Source of the DNA: Propionibacteriaceae bacterium
Lineage (GTDB): Bacteria > Actinomycetota > Actinomycetes > Propionibacteriales > Propionibacteriaceae
Assembly: GCA_009780915.1 (NCBI GenBank)
Contig: WQZD01000001.1
Location: 186,001-250,000 of the forward strand
Direction of reading: 5' to 3'
DNA length: 64,000 nucleotides
The notes below the pieces were generated by a model. The model was not told where the DNA came from and ran no database searches. It was given only the letters and a program-made list of their open reading frames with translations. Both the position numbers and the translations under genes were made by a program. This document shows, in pieces, positions 9,056-18,900 of this stretch (position 1 is its first letter; each line of letters starts with the position of its first letter).

Positions 9056-10783
9056 TCATAATGTATGAGCTGGCCACCCCCATTCCCCGTCGATCTCCAT
9101 CAGGCGTACCCCGGGCTGCTCCATCCACGCGGCGATGAGCTCGGCTTCCTCGATGGAGCCCGCAGGCATCCCGGCGACGGCGGGCGTGACCGTCATCGCG
9201 GTCGCCACCAGGGCTTCGGCCACCCGCTGAGGGTCTTGACCCGGAAGGGCGACCCCGGCGCCCGCGAGTCGGGCGTACCTGAACACATGGATCTCCCACA
9301 TCTGATCGACCCGCCGGGCGGCCACGATCTGTGGACAGGTGGCCAGCGAGCGCAGACGCGCCTGCCGGCGCATACCGTGCTCGAAGGCCCGCAACCGCTG
9401 AAGCTGTTCCTCGGCTTCTTCATAGCGGTACTGCTCAGCCAAAGTCGAGATCGACGCCATGCACGCGTCTCGCACAGGCCGGGAATCGCCGCCCAGGCAT
9501 GATCGGACCTCGCCGATCATGGCGGTGTACTGCGCCAGGTTCTGCAACGTGCACGGAGCCGGACACGACGCCATCTCCGCCAGGGCACAGGGCTCACGCG
9601 CCACGGTGACGGACAACCGATCCTTGCAGGCGCGAAGGGGGAACGTCTTGGCGAGCGCCATGGACGCCTCGTCAGCCGCCGCTCGCCCGGAGAAAGGGCC
9701 GACATAACAGGCCCCGTCGTCCACCACCTTGCGCACCTGTGACAGCCGTGGGATCGGCTCGGTCGTGACCTTGATCCACACATGGCGGGGTTGCTTGCTC
9801 CGGTGGTTGTACGGCGGCTGATGGGTCGTGATCAACCGTAACTCGACGACGGCCGCCTCCAGCGCGGTGTGGCACTCCACCGCCTCGACCCCCGTCGCCA
9901 ACCCGATCATCTCCTCCATGCGCGGGCGGGTCTCGGACGCGGTGAAGTACGTCGCCACCCGCTTGCGGATGTTCTTCGACGTGCCGACATAGAGAACTTG
10001 CTTCCCGCGTTCGGCGTCTCGGATGAAACAGTAGATTCCAGGCCCCTCGGGCAGGTCGGCGCCCCAGACGCGTTTGGCTCGTCGCGCCCGTGAGATCGTG
10101 TGGGAGTACTCGAAGAGATCCGTCAGGCTCGCGACCCCCTGGTTCCCGATCCGTTCGAGCAGGCCGTGCAAGACGTCGACCGTGGCGCGCGCGTCGTCTC
10201 CGGCTCGGTGGGAGGGGTCGATGGAGGTGGAGAAATACGCCGCCAACGTCCCCAGGCGGTAGTTCTGCACCTCGTGTCGGGGGATGACCCGTTTGGCGAG
10301 CGAGAGGGTGTCGAGCACGGGGGCGGGCGGCCACTCGTACCCCAGGTTCGTCGCCGCCCGCTGGATGAACCCCATGTCGAACCGCGCGTTGTGGGCGACC
10401 ATGACGCAACCGCGGCAGAACTCGATGAGCGAGGCGAAGACCTCGCGCAGGCCCGGGGCTGAGCGCACGGCGGCGTTGGTGATTCCCGTCAGGGCTGTGA
10501 TGTACGCGGGGATGGGCACGTGGGGGTTGATGAGCGTCTGGAACTCGCCTTGGACCTCGCCTCCGCGCACTTTGACCGCGCCGATCTCGGTGATCCGTGA
10601 ATCGTGGGACACGCCGGTGGTCTCCAGGTCGATGACGCAGAAGGTGGTGTGGACAAGTGGAAGGTCGATCTCGTCGATGCCTGGTTGGTCGGGGTTCTCG
10701 GCACGTGCGCCGTGGGTGTCGGCGAAGTGGGGCAGGGGGAAATGAGCGTCATCGACGCCTGTCAACCCGTGTGCCACAACCAT
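9056..10783 (-). CDS. DEDD 3'-5' exonuclease fused to GIY-YIG (UvrC-like) nuclease
   Basis: The N-terminal half is a DnaQ-like DEDDh exonuclease: CVIDLETTGVS (Exo I), VAHNARFDMGF (Exo II) and HRAGDDARAT (Exo III). After residue 230 comes a UvrC-type GIY-YIG domain (GPGIYCFIRDAERGKQVLYVGTS, then YNHRSKQPRHVWIKVT). A Cys-rich UvrC/Cho-like region follows with CALAEMASCPAPC. The fusion is known in Actinobacteria and is presumed to act in DNA repair, making an incision and trimming a strand. I chose ATG at 10783, which lies 7 bases after a TACAGT -10 element (leaderless). An in-frame TTG at 10813 would add 10 residues. Confidence 0.85.
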   Translation of the reverse strand: MVVAHGLTGVDDAHFPLPHFADTHGARAENPDQPGIDEIDLPLVHTTFCVIDLETTGVSHDSRITEIGAVKVRGGEVQGEFQTLINPHVPIPAYITALTGITNAAVRSAPGLREVFASLIEFCRGCVMVAHNARFDMGFIQRAATNLGYEWPPAPVLDTLSLAKRVIPRHEVQNYRLGTLAAYFSTSIDPSHRAGDDARATVDVLHGLLERIGNQGVASLTDLFEYSHTISRARRAKRVWGADLPEGPGIYCFIRDAERGKQVLYVGTSKNIRKRVATYFTASETRPRMEEMIGLATGVEAVECHTALEAAVVELRLITTHQPPYNHRSKQPRHVWIKVTTEPIPRLSQVRKVVDDGACYVGPFSGRAAADEASMALAKTFPLRACKDRLSVTVAREPCALAEMASCPAPCTLQNLAQYTAMIGEVRSCLGGDSRPVRDACMASISTLAEQYRYEEAEEQLQRLRAFEHGMRRQARLRSLATCPQIVAARRVDQMWEIHVFRYARLAGAGVALPGQDPQRVAEALVATAMTVTPAVAGMPAGSIEEAELIAAWMEQPGVRLMEIDGEWGWPAHTL

Positions 10784-10845
10784 GCGCTCCACTGTAGACC
10801 ACGGCTCGGACAAAAAATGTCGGAGGCCTTTGTCACACTGATGCT

Positions 10846-11034
10846 ATGAAGTCATACCTGATTGATTGCGATTCCTGTCAGGGCGCGCCGACCCATTGCG
10901 GCGAGTGCCTGATGACGTTCCTGGCCACTCCCGAGTTCGGGACGCCAGTCAGATTCAGTGAGGAGGAGAGAGATGCCCTCGACGTGATGGCCGATGTCGG
11001 CTTGTTGCCACGGTTGCGGCTCGTGGCCGCCTGA
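10846..11034 (+). CDS. Small CxxC-CxxC protein, possible metal binding
   Basis: The 62-residue protein starts MKSYLIDCDSCQGAPTHCGEC, giving two CxxC knuckles, CDSC and CGEC, seven residues apart. It then has a short helix-rich tail. Four cysteines in this spacing could bind zinc. I recognise the pattern from small conserved actinobacterial proteins but know no function. It is transcribed divergently from the exonuclease gene with 62 bases between the starts. No ribosome binding site is evident, and the stretch TCACACT six bases before ATG could be a weak -10 of a leaderless mRNA. Confidence 0.65.
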   Translation: MKSYLIDCDSCQGAPTHCGECLMTFLATPEFGTPVRFSEEERDALDVMADVGLLPRLRLVAA

Positions 11035-11057
11035 GACGACGGGGTGCGCCCCAGGCC

Positions 11058-12779
11058 TCAGGTCAGTGACCGGATCCAGGTGCGAAGGGCCCAGGTGGCT
11101 CGTACGTCGTCCTCGTTGTACTCCAGGATGCGCGTCCTCGCCGCGTTCCTCAGCTCGGGAGTGGGCGCGTGGATGGCGTCGGAGAACCAGTACTGGGAGT
11201 TCAATCCGCTGGGGTCGGTGTCGCGCCAGGAGAATCCTGCGGCGGCGGAGGCCATGGCTTTCAGGCCGAGTCCGTCCACGCCGAAGAAGTGCTCCTTGAC
11301 CGTGGAGAAGAGGTCGATGAAGTGGGTCTGCGCGAAGGAGTTCAACCACGCGAGCACCATGGACCCCTCGTTGGTTCGGGCGAACCGGCGGAGGGTGGAT
11401 GGTTCGTACGTGGAGTAGTGCCACACCAGCACCGGCGTGTCGTCCAAGGAGAGGATGTACTCCATGAGCCATCCTGCCGCCTCTTCGGCCAAATCGAGTT
11501 CTTTGGAGGTGTTCAAGGACTGGAACCTGTGGATCGGATGGTAGACGGGTCGGCTGTCCTTCTCGCGACGGTCGTGGACGAGGAACCCCCACAAGTACAC
11601 GTGGTTGCTCGCCGAGGTCTCGATGTCCAGATCGATCTCGACGGGCGCGGAGGGCAACGGGATCGGTCCGGAGCTCAGCCGCTCCAGCCGTGTTCCGGTC
11701 GCCAGGAGGCGTCCACGATGGGCGGCCAGTCGTAGGCGGGACTCAGCGCCGGCGCGATGGGCCACCCGGGGGAGGTACGTGGGAAGGAGTTGGTCGATGT
11801 CCATGGTGGTCAGGTCGGTGATCGTGGAGATCCCGAGGTTGCGCAAGGTCATGATCTCGCGCGCGTCCAGGGGGGAGCGTTCGATCTTCACCGAGATGTC
11901 ATCGGTGAGCGACGACTGGCATTCGGGCCACCATTCGCACATGTCGCATTCCGGAATGCGCACAGGCGACGCCACCAAGGCCGGGCAGCGGCCCGTGGCG
12001 CTCTGCTGCAGGGCATGCGTGGCCACCCGTACCCGGAACCTGTGCTCGTGCTGGTAACGGCTCAGGGCGCTGTACTTGCGCCATTGGTGGGTCCCTGTGT
12101 AGGAGAAGGCTCGGATGATCTTGTCGTTCAGGTTCATCCAGGAGATGACGCAGCCGTTCGTCCGGTCCTCGTGGTCGGCGCCGATGACGACTCCCCATGC
12201 CTCGGTGCTGGCGTACCCCGCCGCTTGGATCATGTACCACAAGTGGGCCAATTGCAGGAGGGAATCCGCCTGTGACTCGATGCGGTAACGGTTGGCGCTC
12301 AACCGGGCCTGGTGGAGGAAGGGCCGGGTCAACGATCCGGTGAGTTGGCCTTGCTCGTTCTTCGTCGTGGCGGACAGCACTGGCCGGTCCTTGATGATGC
12401 CGGGGTGGTAGATCGGTTTCTTGGAGTGCTCGTCCTTGACCAGGACGTCGGCCCTGCCCTTGCGATGATGGGCCCAATCGGTCGGCAGGTCCGCGTACAA
12501 GATGATCGGGACGCCTCGTGCCATGGCGGACGCGCATGCCAGGGCGCGCTCCTTCGGATCGGTGATCGCGCTCAGGTCGAGGATGGATTCCTCATGGTGT
12601 TGCAGGAGGAATTTCATGACGTTCGAGCGGTGGTGGCTCACTTCCCGGAATTCTTCGACTTCGAGGGTGTCGACTGGCTGCGGATGCGGGATGAGGGCGT
12701 TGAAAGCGTTCTGCGTCTTGACCGGGCAACATGTGGCTGCGCACTGGTCGAGGGCGAAGGGGGTGGGCGTGGTGGTCAC
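11058..12779 (-). CDS. TM0106-type RecB-like nuclease with RNase-H-like domain
   Basis: The 573-residue protein matches the actinobacterial TM0106 family of RecB-like putative nucleases. A PD-(D/E)XK-type N-terminal half includes KGRADVLVKD, AWGVVIGAD and a Cys cluster CDMCEWWPEC that may hold an iron-sulfur cluster with an earlier Cys. An HhH-like segment (LRNLGISTITDLT) follows, then an RNase-H/DEDD-like domain opening with EIDLDIETS and closing with EYNEDDVRATWAL. DNA repair or nucleic-acid processing is inferred. GTG at 12779 overlaps the menG stop by four bases (GTGA). The frame stays open into menG, but that part is antisense-like shadow and not the gene. Confidence 0.8.
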   Translation of the reverse strand: MTTTPTPFALDQCAATCCPVKTQNAFNALIPHPQPVDTLEVEEFREVSHHRSNVMKFLLQHHEESILDLSAITDPKERALACASAMARGVPIILYADLPTDWAHHRKGRADVLVKDEHSKKPIYHPGIIKDRPVLSATTKNEQGQLTGSLTRPFLHQARLSANRYRIESQADSLLQLAHLWYMIQAAGYASTEAWGVVIGADHEDRTNGCVISWMNLNDKIIRAFSYTGTHQWRKYSALSRYQHEHRFRVRVATHALQQSATGRCPALVASPVRIPECDMCEWWPECQSSLTDDISVKIERSPLDAREIMTLRNLGISTITDLTTMDIDQLLPTYLPRVAHRAGAESRLRLAAHRGRLLATGTRLERLSSGPIPLPSAPVEIDLDIETSASNHVYLWGFLVHDRREKDSRPVYHPIHRFQSLNTSKELDLAEEAAGWLMEYILSLDDTPVLVWHYSTYEPSTLRRFARTNEGSMVLAWLNSFAQTHFIDLFSTVKEHFFGVDGLGLKAMASAAAGFSWRDTDPSGLNSQYWFSDAIHAPTPELRNAARTRILEYNEDDVRATWALRTWIRSLT

Positions 12780-13489
12780 GGTCGAATCGCTCGATGCAGG
12801 GCGACGATGCCGCCGGTCAGGTTCCGCCACTGGATCTTCGTCCACCCGGCCGATTCCAGCATGACGGCCAGGCCGTGCTGGTCTGGCCAGTCGAGGATGG
12901 AGTCGCTCAGGTAGGAGTACGCCACGGCGTTGGTCGACGCCACCTTCGAGACCACGGGCAGGGCGATGGACAGCCAGGTCCGGTTCACGAGTCGCATCCC
13001 CGCGGAGGTGGGCCGTGAGAACTCGCAGATCACCAAGGTCCCGCCTGGGCGGACGACGCGCAGCAGTTCCGCCAGGGCGGTTCCGGGGTCGCACACGTTG
13101 CGCAGCCCGAAGCTGATCGTCGCCGCGTCGAAGACGGCGTCGCCGTAGGGGAGTTTGGTGGCGTCGCCGACCACGAAGATCTCGTTGGGGTGGCGCCTCT
13201 TCCCGACGGCGACCATGGCTTCGGTGAGGTCGGTCGAGACAACGGTCGCCCCGCTGCGCGTGATGGGCGCGGACGACGCGCCCGTCCCGGCCGCCAGGTC
13301 CAGGATGATCTCTCCGGACTGCGGTGTGAGGGCGGCAGCCATCTCTGATCGCCAATGACGATCCTGATACAAAGAAGCAAGGTCATTCACTAAGTCGTAC
13401 CGAGGGGCCACCTCTGAGAACATCTGCGCGACATCGGTGGGATTCTTGTCCAACTGGGCACGTGTACTGTGTCTGAAAAACCTCACCAT
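12776..13489 (-). CDS. menG: Demethylmenaquinone methyltransferase
   Basis: The 237-residue class I SAM methyltransferase of the UbiE/MenG family performs the last step of menaquinone synthesis. Visible motifs are VAPRYDLVNDLASLYQDRHWR near the N-terminus, the SAM-binding LDLAAGTGASS, and FGLRNVCDPGTALAELLRVVRPGG. No ubiquinone genes are present, so the menaquinone substrate is preferred. It is the first gene of a pair with the RecB-like nuclease, which overlaps its stop. ATG at 13489 gives the usual family length; the frame is open 54 bases further upstream. Confidence 0.92.
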   Translation of the reverse strand: MVRFFRHSTRAQLDKNPTDVAQMFSEVAPRYDLVNDLASLYQDRHWRSEMAAALTPQSGEIILDLAAGTGASSAPITRSGATVVSTDLTEAMVAVGKRRHPNEIFVVGDATKLPYGDAVFDAATISFGLRNVCDPGTALAELLRVVRPGGTLVICEFSRPTSAGMRLVNRTWLSIALPVVSKVASTNAVAYSYLSDSILDWPDQHGLAVMLESAGWTKIQWRNLTGGIVALHRAIRP

Positions 13490-13612
13490 AATAGAGTGCC
13501 ACGATTCAATGGTCTTAGCGACCACCGCCACTCCGTCCCGCACAGTGGGATGAAGAATTGGACGCCCAGAACGCAGTCTTCGGGCGTTCCGACACCCTAC
13601 GCCGTCACCGGC

Positions 13613-14278
13613 TCAGGCCCACTGGATCGGCTGGCCTCCTTGGCCTGCCAGCAGGTCGTTGGCGCGGGAGTAGGGCCGCGACCCGAAGAACCCCGTGTGG
13701 GCCGACAGGGGGGACGGGTGGGGGCTCGCGATGATGGGGATCCCGGGCAGTCGCGGCGTGAGGGTCTGCGCGTCCTTGCCCCACAGGATCGCGACGAGGG
13801 GACCTCCTCTGGCGACCAGCGCGTCGATCGCCGCCGCGGTCACAGCTTCCCACCCCTTGCCACGATGGGAGCCGGGCTTTCCTGGCTCGACGGTCAGCAC
13901 CCTGTTGAGAAGGAGGACGCCCTGGTCGAACCACGGGGTCAGATCCCCGGTGGGGGGCGCCGGGACGCCCAGGTCGGCGGTCAGTTCGGCGTACATGTTG
14001 CGCAGTGAGCCTGGCAGCGGACGGACCTCGGGGGCGACGGAGAACGACAGCCCCACCGGATGGCCCGGCGTGGGGTACGGATCCTGTCCCACGATCAACA
14101 CTCGCACATCGGCCAGGGGCCGGGTGAACGCCCGCAGGACCCGGTCTCCCGCAGGCAGGTAGTGTCGTCCGGCGGCCAACTCGTCGCGCAGGAAGCGGCC
14201 CATGGCGTGCACCTGCTCCTCCACGTCCGCGAGCGCCTCTGCCCAATCGGGCGCGATGATCGTCGCCAAGGGTTCCAT
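13613..14278 (-). CDS. ung: Uracil-DNA glycosylase (family 1)
   Basis: The 221-residue enzyme removes uracil from DNA. The catalytic water-activating motif [17 protein letters not shown] and the uracil-binding/leucine loop [14 protein letters not shown] are both intact. ATG at 14278 follows an AAGGAGG ribosome binding site by five bases. An in-frame ATG upstream lacks any binding site and adds residues outside the family. Confidence 0.97.
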   Translation of the reverse strand: MEPLATIIAPDWAEALADVEEQVHAMGRFLRDELAAGRHYLPAGDRVLRAFTRPLADVRVLIVGQDPYPTPGHPVGLSFSVAPEVRPLPGSLRNMYAELTADLGVPAPPTGDLTPWFDQGVLLLNRVLTVEPGKPGSHRGKGWEAVTAAAIDALVARGGPLVAILWGKDAQTLTPRLPGIPIIASPHPSPLSAHTGFFGSRPYSRANDLLAGQGGQPIQWA

Positions 14279-14426
14279 CGGTCCTCCTTCGCCCAGCGCC
14301 GGTCCTTCGCCAGCACGGCGGCATGGATGTGTCAAGGATATGGCCTCGTCGCCCCGCCTGGTGGCAATCGGACCACGCCGCGGACTCCCGTCATCCCGCG
14401 CAGCACCGTCACCCCACCGACTCCCG

Positions 14427-15668
14427 TCACCGCGCAGGAGCCAGACCGCCGGGGCCGAGCGACGTCGTGTGCCCCACCTGTGGCTGCACGGTCCTGGGCG
14501 TGACCCATGCCAATCCGACCCCGACCAGGATGATCACGGCCCCGAAGGTCCAGGCCCAAGGCAGGGACGCCACGTCGATGGTCGCGCCGGCCACGAGGGG
14601 CCCGCATATCGTCCCGATGTCGCCAGCCATCTGGTAGGCGGCCAAGCCGGAGGCGGCCGAGATGGGCACGGTGTCGGCGAGCAGAGCTTGCGCCGAGGAG
14701 CCCGTCGCGGAGACCCCGACCGAGTAGACGCACATCAAGAGGACGAGGACGAGGTAGGAATGGGTCAGGGCGAAACCGATGGACATCATGGCGGTGACGC
14801 TTCCTCCCGCAAGGAGCATGAACCTGCGTCCCAGCCGGTCCGTGCCCCACCCCGACAGGGGGAGGCAGCAGGCCTGGGCGACGGCGGCGATGGCGAAGGC
14901 GACCCCCGTCCATGTCATCGATTTGTGCAGGGTCTCGACGATGAACAGCGGGATCAGCATGGCGCGCACACCGTTGGACTGCCACCCGGTGCCGAAGTTC
15001 ACCACGATCGCCGCGCGGAACCGGCGGTCTTTCACCAGATCGACCAGCCCGATGGTGGTGTCGCGCAGTTGTTGCCGCTGGCGCACGGGGGTGCGGGGCA
15101 GGAGGACGACCATGACGATCGCCGCCGCCGCCAGCGTGGCCGAGTAGAAGAAGAAGGGCGCGTGGATCGAGATGGACGCGATGAGCCCTCCGATCGCGGG
15201 TCCGGCCATGCCGCCGAGGACGAAGCCCCCTCCCGCGATGGCGTTCGCCCGTCCACGAAGGGTGGGGGGCGCCGCCGCGAAGAGCAGAGCCATGGAACTG
15301 ACCCCGTACAAGGCCGAGCCGAATCCGCTCAGCCCTCGCCAGAGCAAGATGCCCCAGTAGGACCGCGCGATGCCGATCATGAACGTCGTGACGGCGATGA
15401 GCGCGTTCCCGGCGATGGCCAGTTCGCGCGGCCCGATCACTCTCATGAGAAGACTGGACACTGGCATTGTCGTCAGGCGCAGCACGGACAGGGACGACAC
15501 GACCAGTCCGATGAGGAAGCTGGACACCCCGAAAGTCCTGGCGTACACGGGCAGGACGGGGGACATCACGCCGAAACCGATGGCGATCAGGAAACCCACG
15601 GTGGCGAGGATCCACACCTCACGAGGAAGACTCTCGCGCGGGTTGGATCCCCGGTCAAGCAGCCTCAT
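14427..15668 (-). CDS. MFS transporter (12-TM, drug-efflux-like)
   Basis: The 413-residue membrane protein has about twelve hydrophobic segments in two halves and the MFS loop [17 protein letters not shown] between TM8 and TM9. The N-terminal half carries [18 protein letters not shown], typical of the YdhP/multidrug branch. The substrate is unknown. The ATG is seven bases downstream of TACACT on the minus strand, so the mRNA is probably leaderless. It diverges from the giant surface-protein gene. Confidence 0.85.
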   Translation of the reverse strand: MRLLDRGSNPRESLPREVWILATVGFLIAIGFGVMSPVLPVYARTFGVSSFLIGLVVSSLSVLRLTTMPVSSLLMRVIGPRELAIAGNALIAVTTFMIGIARSYWGILLWRGLSGFGSALYGVSSMALLFAAAPPTLRGRANAIAGGGFVLGGMAGPAIGGLIASISIHAPFFFYSATLAAAAIVMVVLLPRTPVRQRQQLRDTTIGLVDLVKDRRFRAAIVVNFGTGWQSNGVRAMLIPLFIVETLHKSMTWTGVAFAIAAVAQACCLPLSGWGTDRLGRRFMLLAGGSVTAMMSIGFALTHSYLVLVLLMCVYSVGVSATGSSAQALLADTVPISAASGLAAYQMAGDIGTICGPLVAGATIDVASLPWAWTFGAVIILVGVGLAWVTPRTVQPQVGHTTSLGPGGLAPAR

Positions 15669-15801
15669 GGGCGTCAGTGTACTCGGGCGCCGTCCAGGCG
15701 GCCGAGCGACGGTGCCGGGTGTTGCCTACTCATCAGTCCCTGTCGACTACAGATAGGGACTGGTGGGTCTGGATCATGGCTTGAGTAAAGGTGTGAATTA
15801 A

Positions 15802-15831
15802 TTGACTATCCAAAAGAAATCAGACTAATAT
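15802..15831 (+). promoter_or_regulatory. Sigma70-type promoter of the giant surface-protein gene
   Basis: TTGACT (15802-15807) and TAATAT (15826-15831) are separated by 18 bases in an AT-rich stretch that stands out from the GC-rich surroundings. They imply a start near 15838 and a leader of about 65 bases with AAGGGAG before the ATG at 15905. This is the best-formed housekeeping promoter in the window. Confidence 0.75.
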
Positions 15832-15904
15832 CACACTTACATAGGGGGGTCTTATGTGGCGCAGTGTTGTGGCGTGTCATGTTCTGCCAGGGTAAGGGAG
15901 TGCC

Positions 15905-18900
15905 ATGAACAGGAATTTATCGTCTCGTTTGGTTGCGGGTGTGACGGCGGCGGCTACGGCGCTCGCAGTCGTCGGGCTCACGGGTTTGGGGAGTCTCATG
16001 ATGTCCGCGGCTCAAGCCGCTCCCATGCAGTCGGGGCCACTGCCGACTCCACCGTCCTATCCGAGCGCGCAAAGCTACTCGTGGATCCTGACCCCCAACG
16101 GGTGGGGCACCACGATCGATGACGCCAAACAGGCGGTCATCGACATCGCCAAGTCGGGCAACGCCAATGCGGCGTCGTCGACCAACTTCCCCGCCTACGT
16201 GCTTATGAGCGACAGCATGAACTTCCAGGGCGCCATCGGCATGGGCCAGACGCCCGGAAGGGTGGGCACGGGCGGCATCCCGGCCATCCCCGGTGATCCC
16301 GCGAGCGTGTGGTCGCCCGACCAGAGCTTGGGGTTCTATGGGCTGAGCACGGGTTCTAGCGGTCAGGACATCCCGGCATCGGCGATCACCTTCACCGAAA
16401 GCAACGAGATTGACACCGACTGCGCACAGTTCCATGGTCTCTCTCCTGACAATACGACTGGTCCCGTTCCTCACCTGACGACCATGTGGAACGCCTGGTG
16501 CATGCAGCCGTTGACGTACTCGTTGACGACCACGGCCACCACGCCGACCCCCGGCTACCTGCTGAGCCAGGGGCTGGACTGGCAGGTCGACGTGAAGAAA
16601 GCGGCTCTGGAGGCCGCAGGCTTCGGCGACGTGCTGACGATGAGCGGTCCCAATAATCAGGCGCCGGGCATGATGATCACGGCCAGCGGGTTCTTGGTGA
16701 CCCTCAACCCCCAGCTCCAGCTGATCAAGCAGGTGTGCGTGAACTACGACACGGTCGGCCACCCGACCTGTACGGTGGACGACGACTCCGGCTGGGTCAC
16801 AGACACGACCTACGGCGACGACAACGGCACGGCGGGCATCCCGCAAGGTGTGACCACCGGCGTCGAAGAAGGCGCCATACCTCCGGATGTGACCGACCTG
16901 CTGTGGCGCTTGACCGCCGCGAACCCCGGCAATGTTCCCTTGACGGGCATCCATGTCCCCGAGGGCGGCGACGTGGTCAATGTGTCCCCCGATCCCTCGA
17001 GCGCGCTGACCGTCGACAACCAGTGTGACGGCGCGACCTTCCCCGACACGTACGACGCCTCCGGCGCTCCCCAGAACGTGTTCGAGGCGTACCGGGACGG
17101 CCTGTCCGTGTCGAGCCAGAACGCGCTGCTGCCGGGCGACACGATGTCGATCGCCTGCCACACCATACTGAGTAAGCCCTACTCCGGCATCGTCCAGAAT
17201 TCGGCTTCCCTGAACGCGAGCTGGGACGACCCCACGAACCCCATCTACCGTGCTCCGGACTTCTCCGCGGCAGACGGCAACAACGCAGTGAACCATGGCC
17301 AGGATCCGCTGGTTCTGGGCACGCCCCTGATGGATCGCTTCACCGGCAACCAGGGTGAGGCCGGGCAGGTCCCGTCCAACATCGACTCCGCCCAGGTGGA
17401 CCTCCCCGCACCTCAACTCAAGGTCACCAAGTGGGTCTGCGACATGTACGACGCCTCCGGCGCCCCCACGTGCACCGTGCCCATCGAGCATGATCTGATG
17501 AGCCTCGCAGGCCTCGGCGATCATCAGAATGACGACGGCACGTGGGAGGAGGTCGCCGGCACGGCGCCCGTCGGCAGCGGCTGGGCGAAAGAGGCCACCA
17601 TCCCGTACGACGCGACCGCGCAGTGGCTGATCGTGGTGACCAACACGGGCAACACCACTCTTCGCGACGTCCAACTCACAGACGCCCTCGCCAATGACCC
17701 CATGAGGACGGCGCTCACTCCCCAGTTGGCGTCCGGTGGAACGTTGACGAGCCTTCCTTCCGGCGCGTCTGCCGTGTTCCTCGCGCAATCGTCGAACGTG
17801 ACCAACCTGAAGCCGTACAACCCGGGCGTGGACGCATCGGGCATCAGCCACGGCGAGCCGATCTACCTCACGGGCGACGACATCGTCAACACCGTCCAGG
17901 CCACGGCGACTGTGGTCAACCCGGTCGACGGCACGGATCTGACCTATGCCGACGGTGACACGGTGACCACCACGTCGAACACCTCGAACGCCGAGGTCGA
18001 CACCCTCCTGTACGCGGTCGGCGACTATGTCTGGCTCGACGCCAACGGCGACGGCCAGCAGGGGTCGACCTCCAGCGAGCCGGGCATCCCCGGTGTCACG
18101 GTGAGCCTCCTCCACGCCAACGGCGCCCCCGTCTTGGATGGTACCGGCCAGCCGATGACGACGACCACGAACGCCCAGGGGCTGTACTGGTTCGACGGTC
18201 TGGTCGCCGGGACGTACGAGGTCCGGTTCTCCTTGCCGACGAATCCGCCTGACGGCACCTATGTCTGGACCACCCCGACGACAGGGGCGCACCAGACCGA
18301 CTCCGACGCCAAGAACGCGGTGGGCGGCTCCACCGATCGCGTGTCCGACCCCTTCACCCTCGGCGACGGGCAGTCAGACATGATGACGGTCGGGACTGGC
18401 ACGGGCCAGTACGCGGCCAACCCCGCCCTCATCGCCCGCGAGATCAATCCGACCATCGACGCCGGTGTCAGAGCCGTCCATCCGGACGTGCATATCGTGA
18501 AGTACGACACGCTGAACGGCGACGACGTCACCACGGGTCATCACGACGGGTCGACGGCTGAGCCGCCGAAGGTCCTCGACGCTGGAACCACCACGCCCAT
18601 GGCCTTCACGGTGACCAACTCCGGGGACGAGCCCCTGGTCGATGTCGCCGTGGCGGACGCCACCACGTCGGGCGTGGGCACGGTGACGGGCCTGCAGTGC
18701 ATGCTGCCGGGCCAGTCGACATGGACCTCCGCCGGTTCGGACGGCAAAGTCCACTGGGCGGGTCCCTTCGCCCCCGGCGCCTCCTTCGACTGCCAGGGCA
18801 CATTGACGGCGTTGGCCCCCGGCGACACCCACGTCGACACGGCCACCGTGACCGGCGCGGGACAGTACTCCGGCAATCCGGTGACGGACAATGACGAGTG

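Noticed and set aside
13560..13590. Hairpin after ung (GAACGC...GCGTTC)
   Set aside because: The stem is only six clear base pairs, and the pairing is ambiguous, so it was not listed as a terminator.
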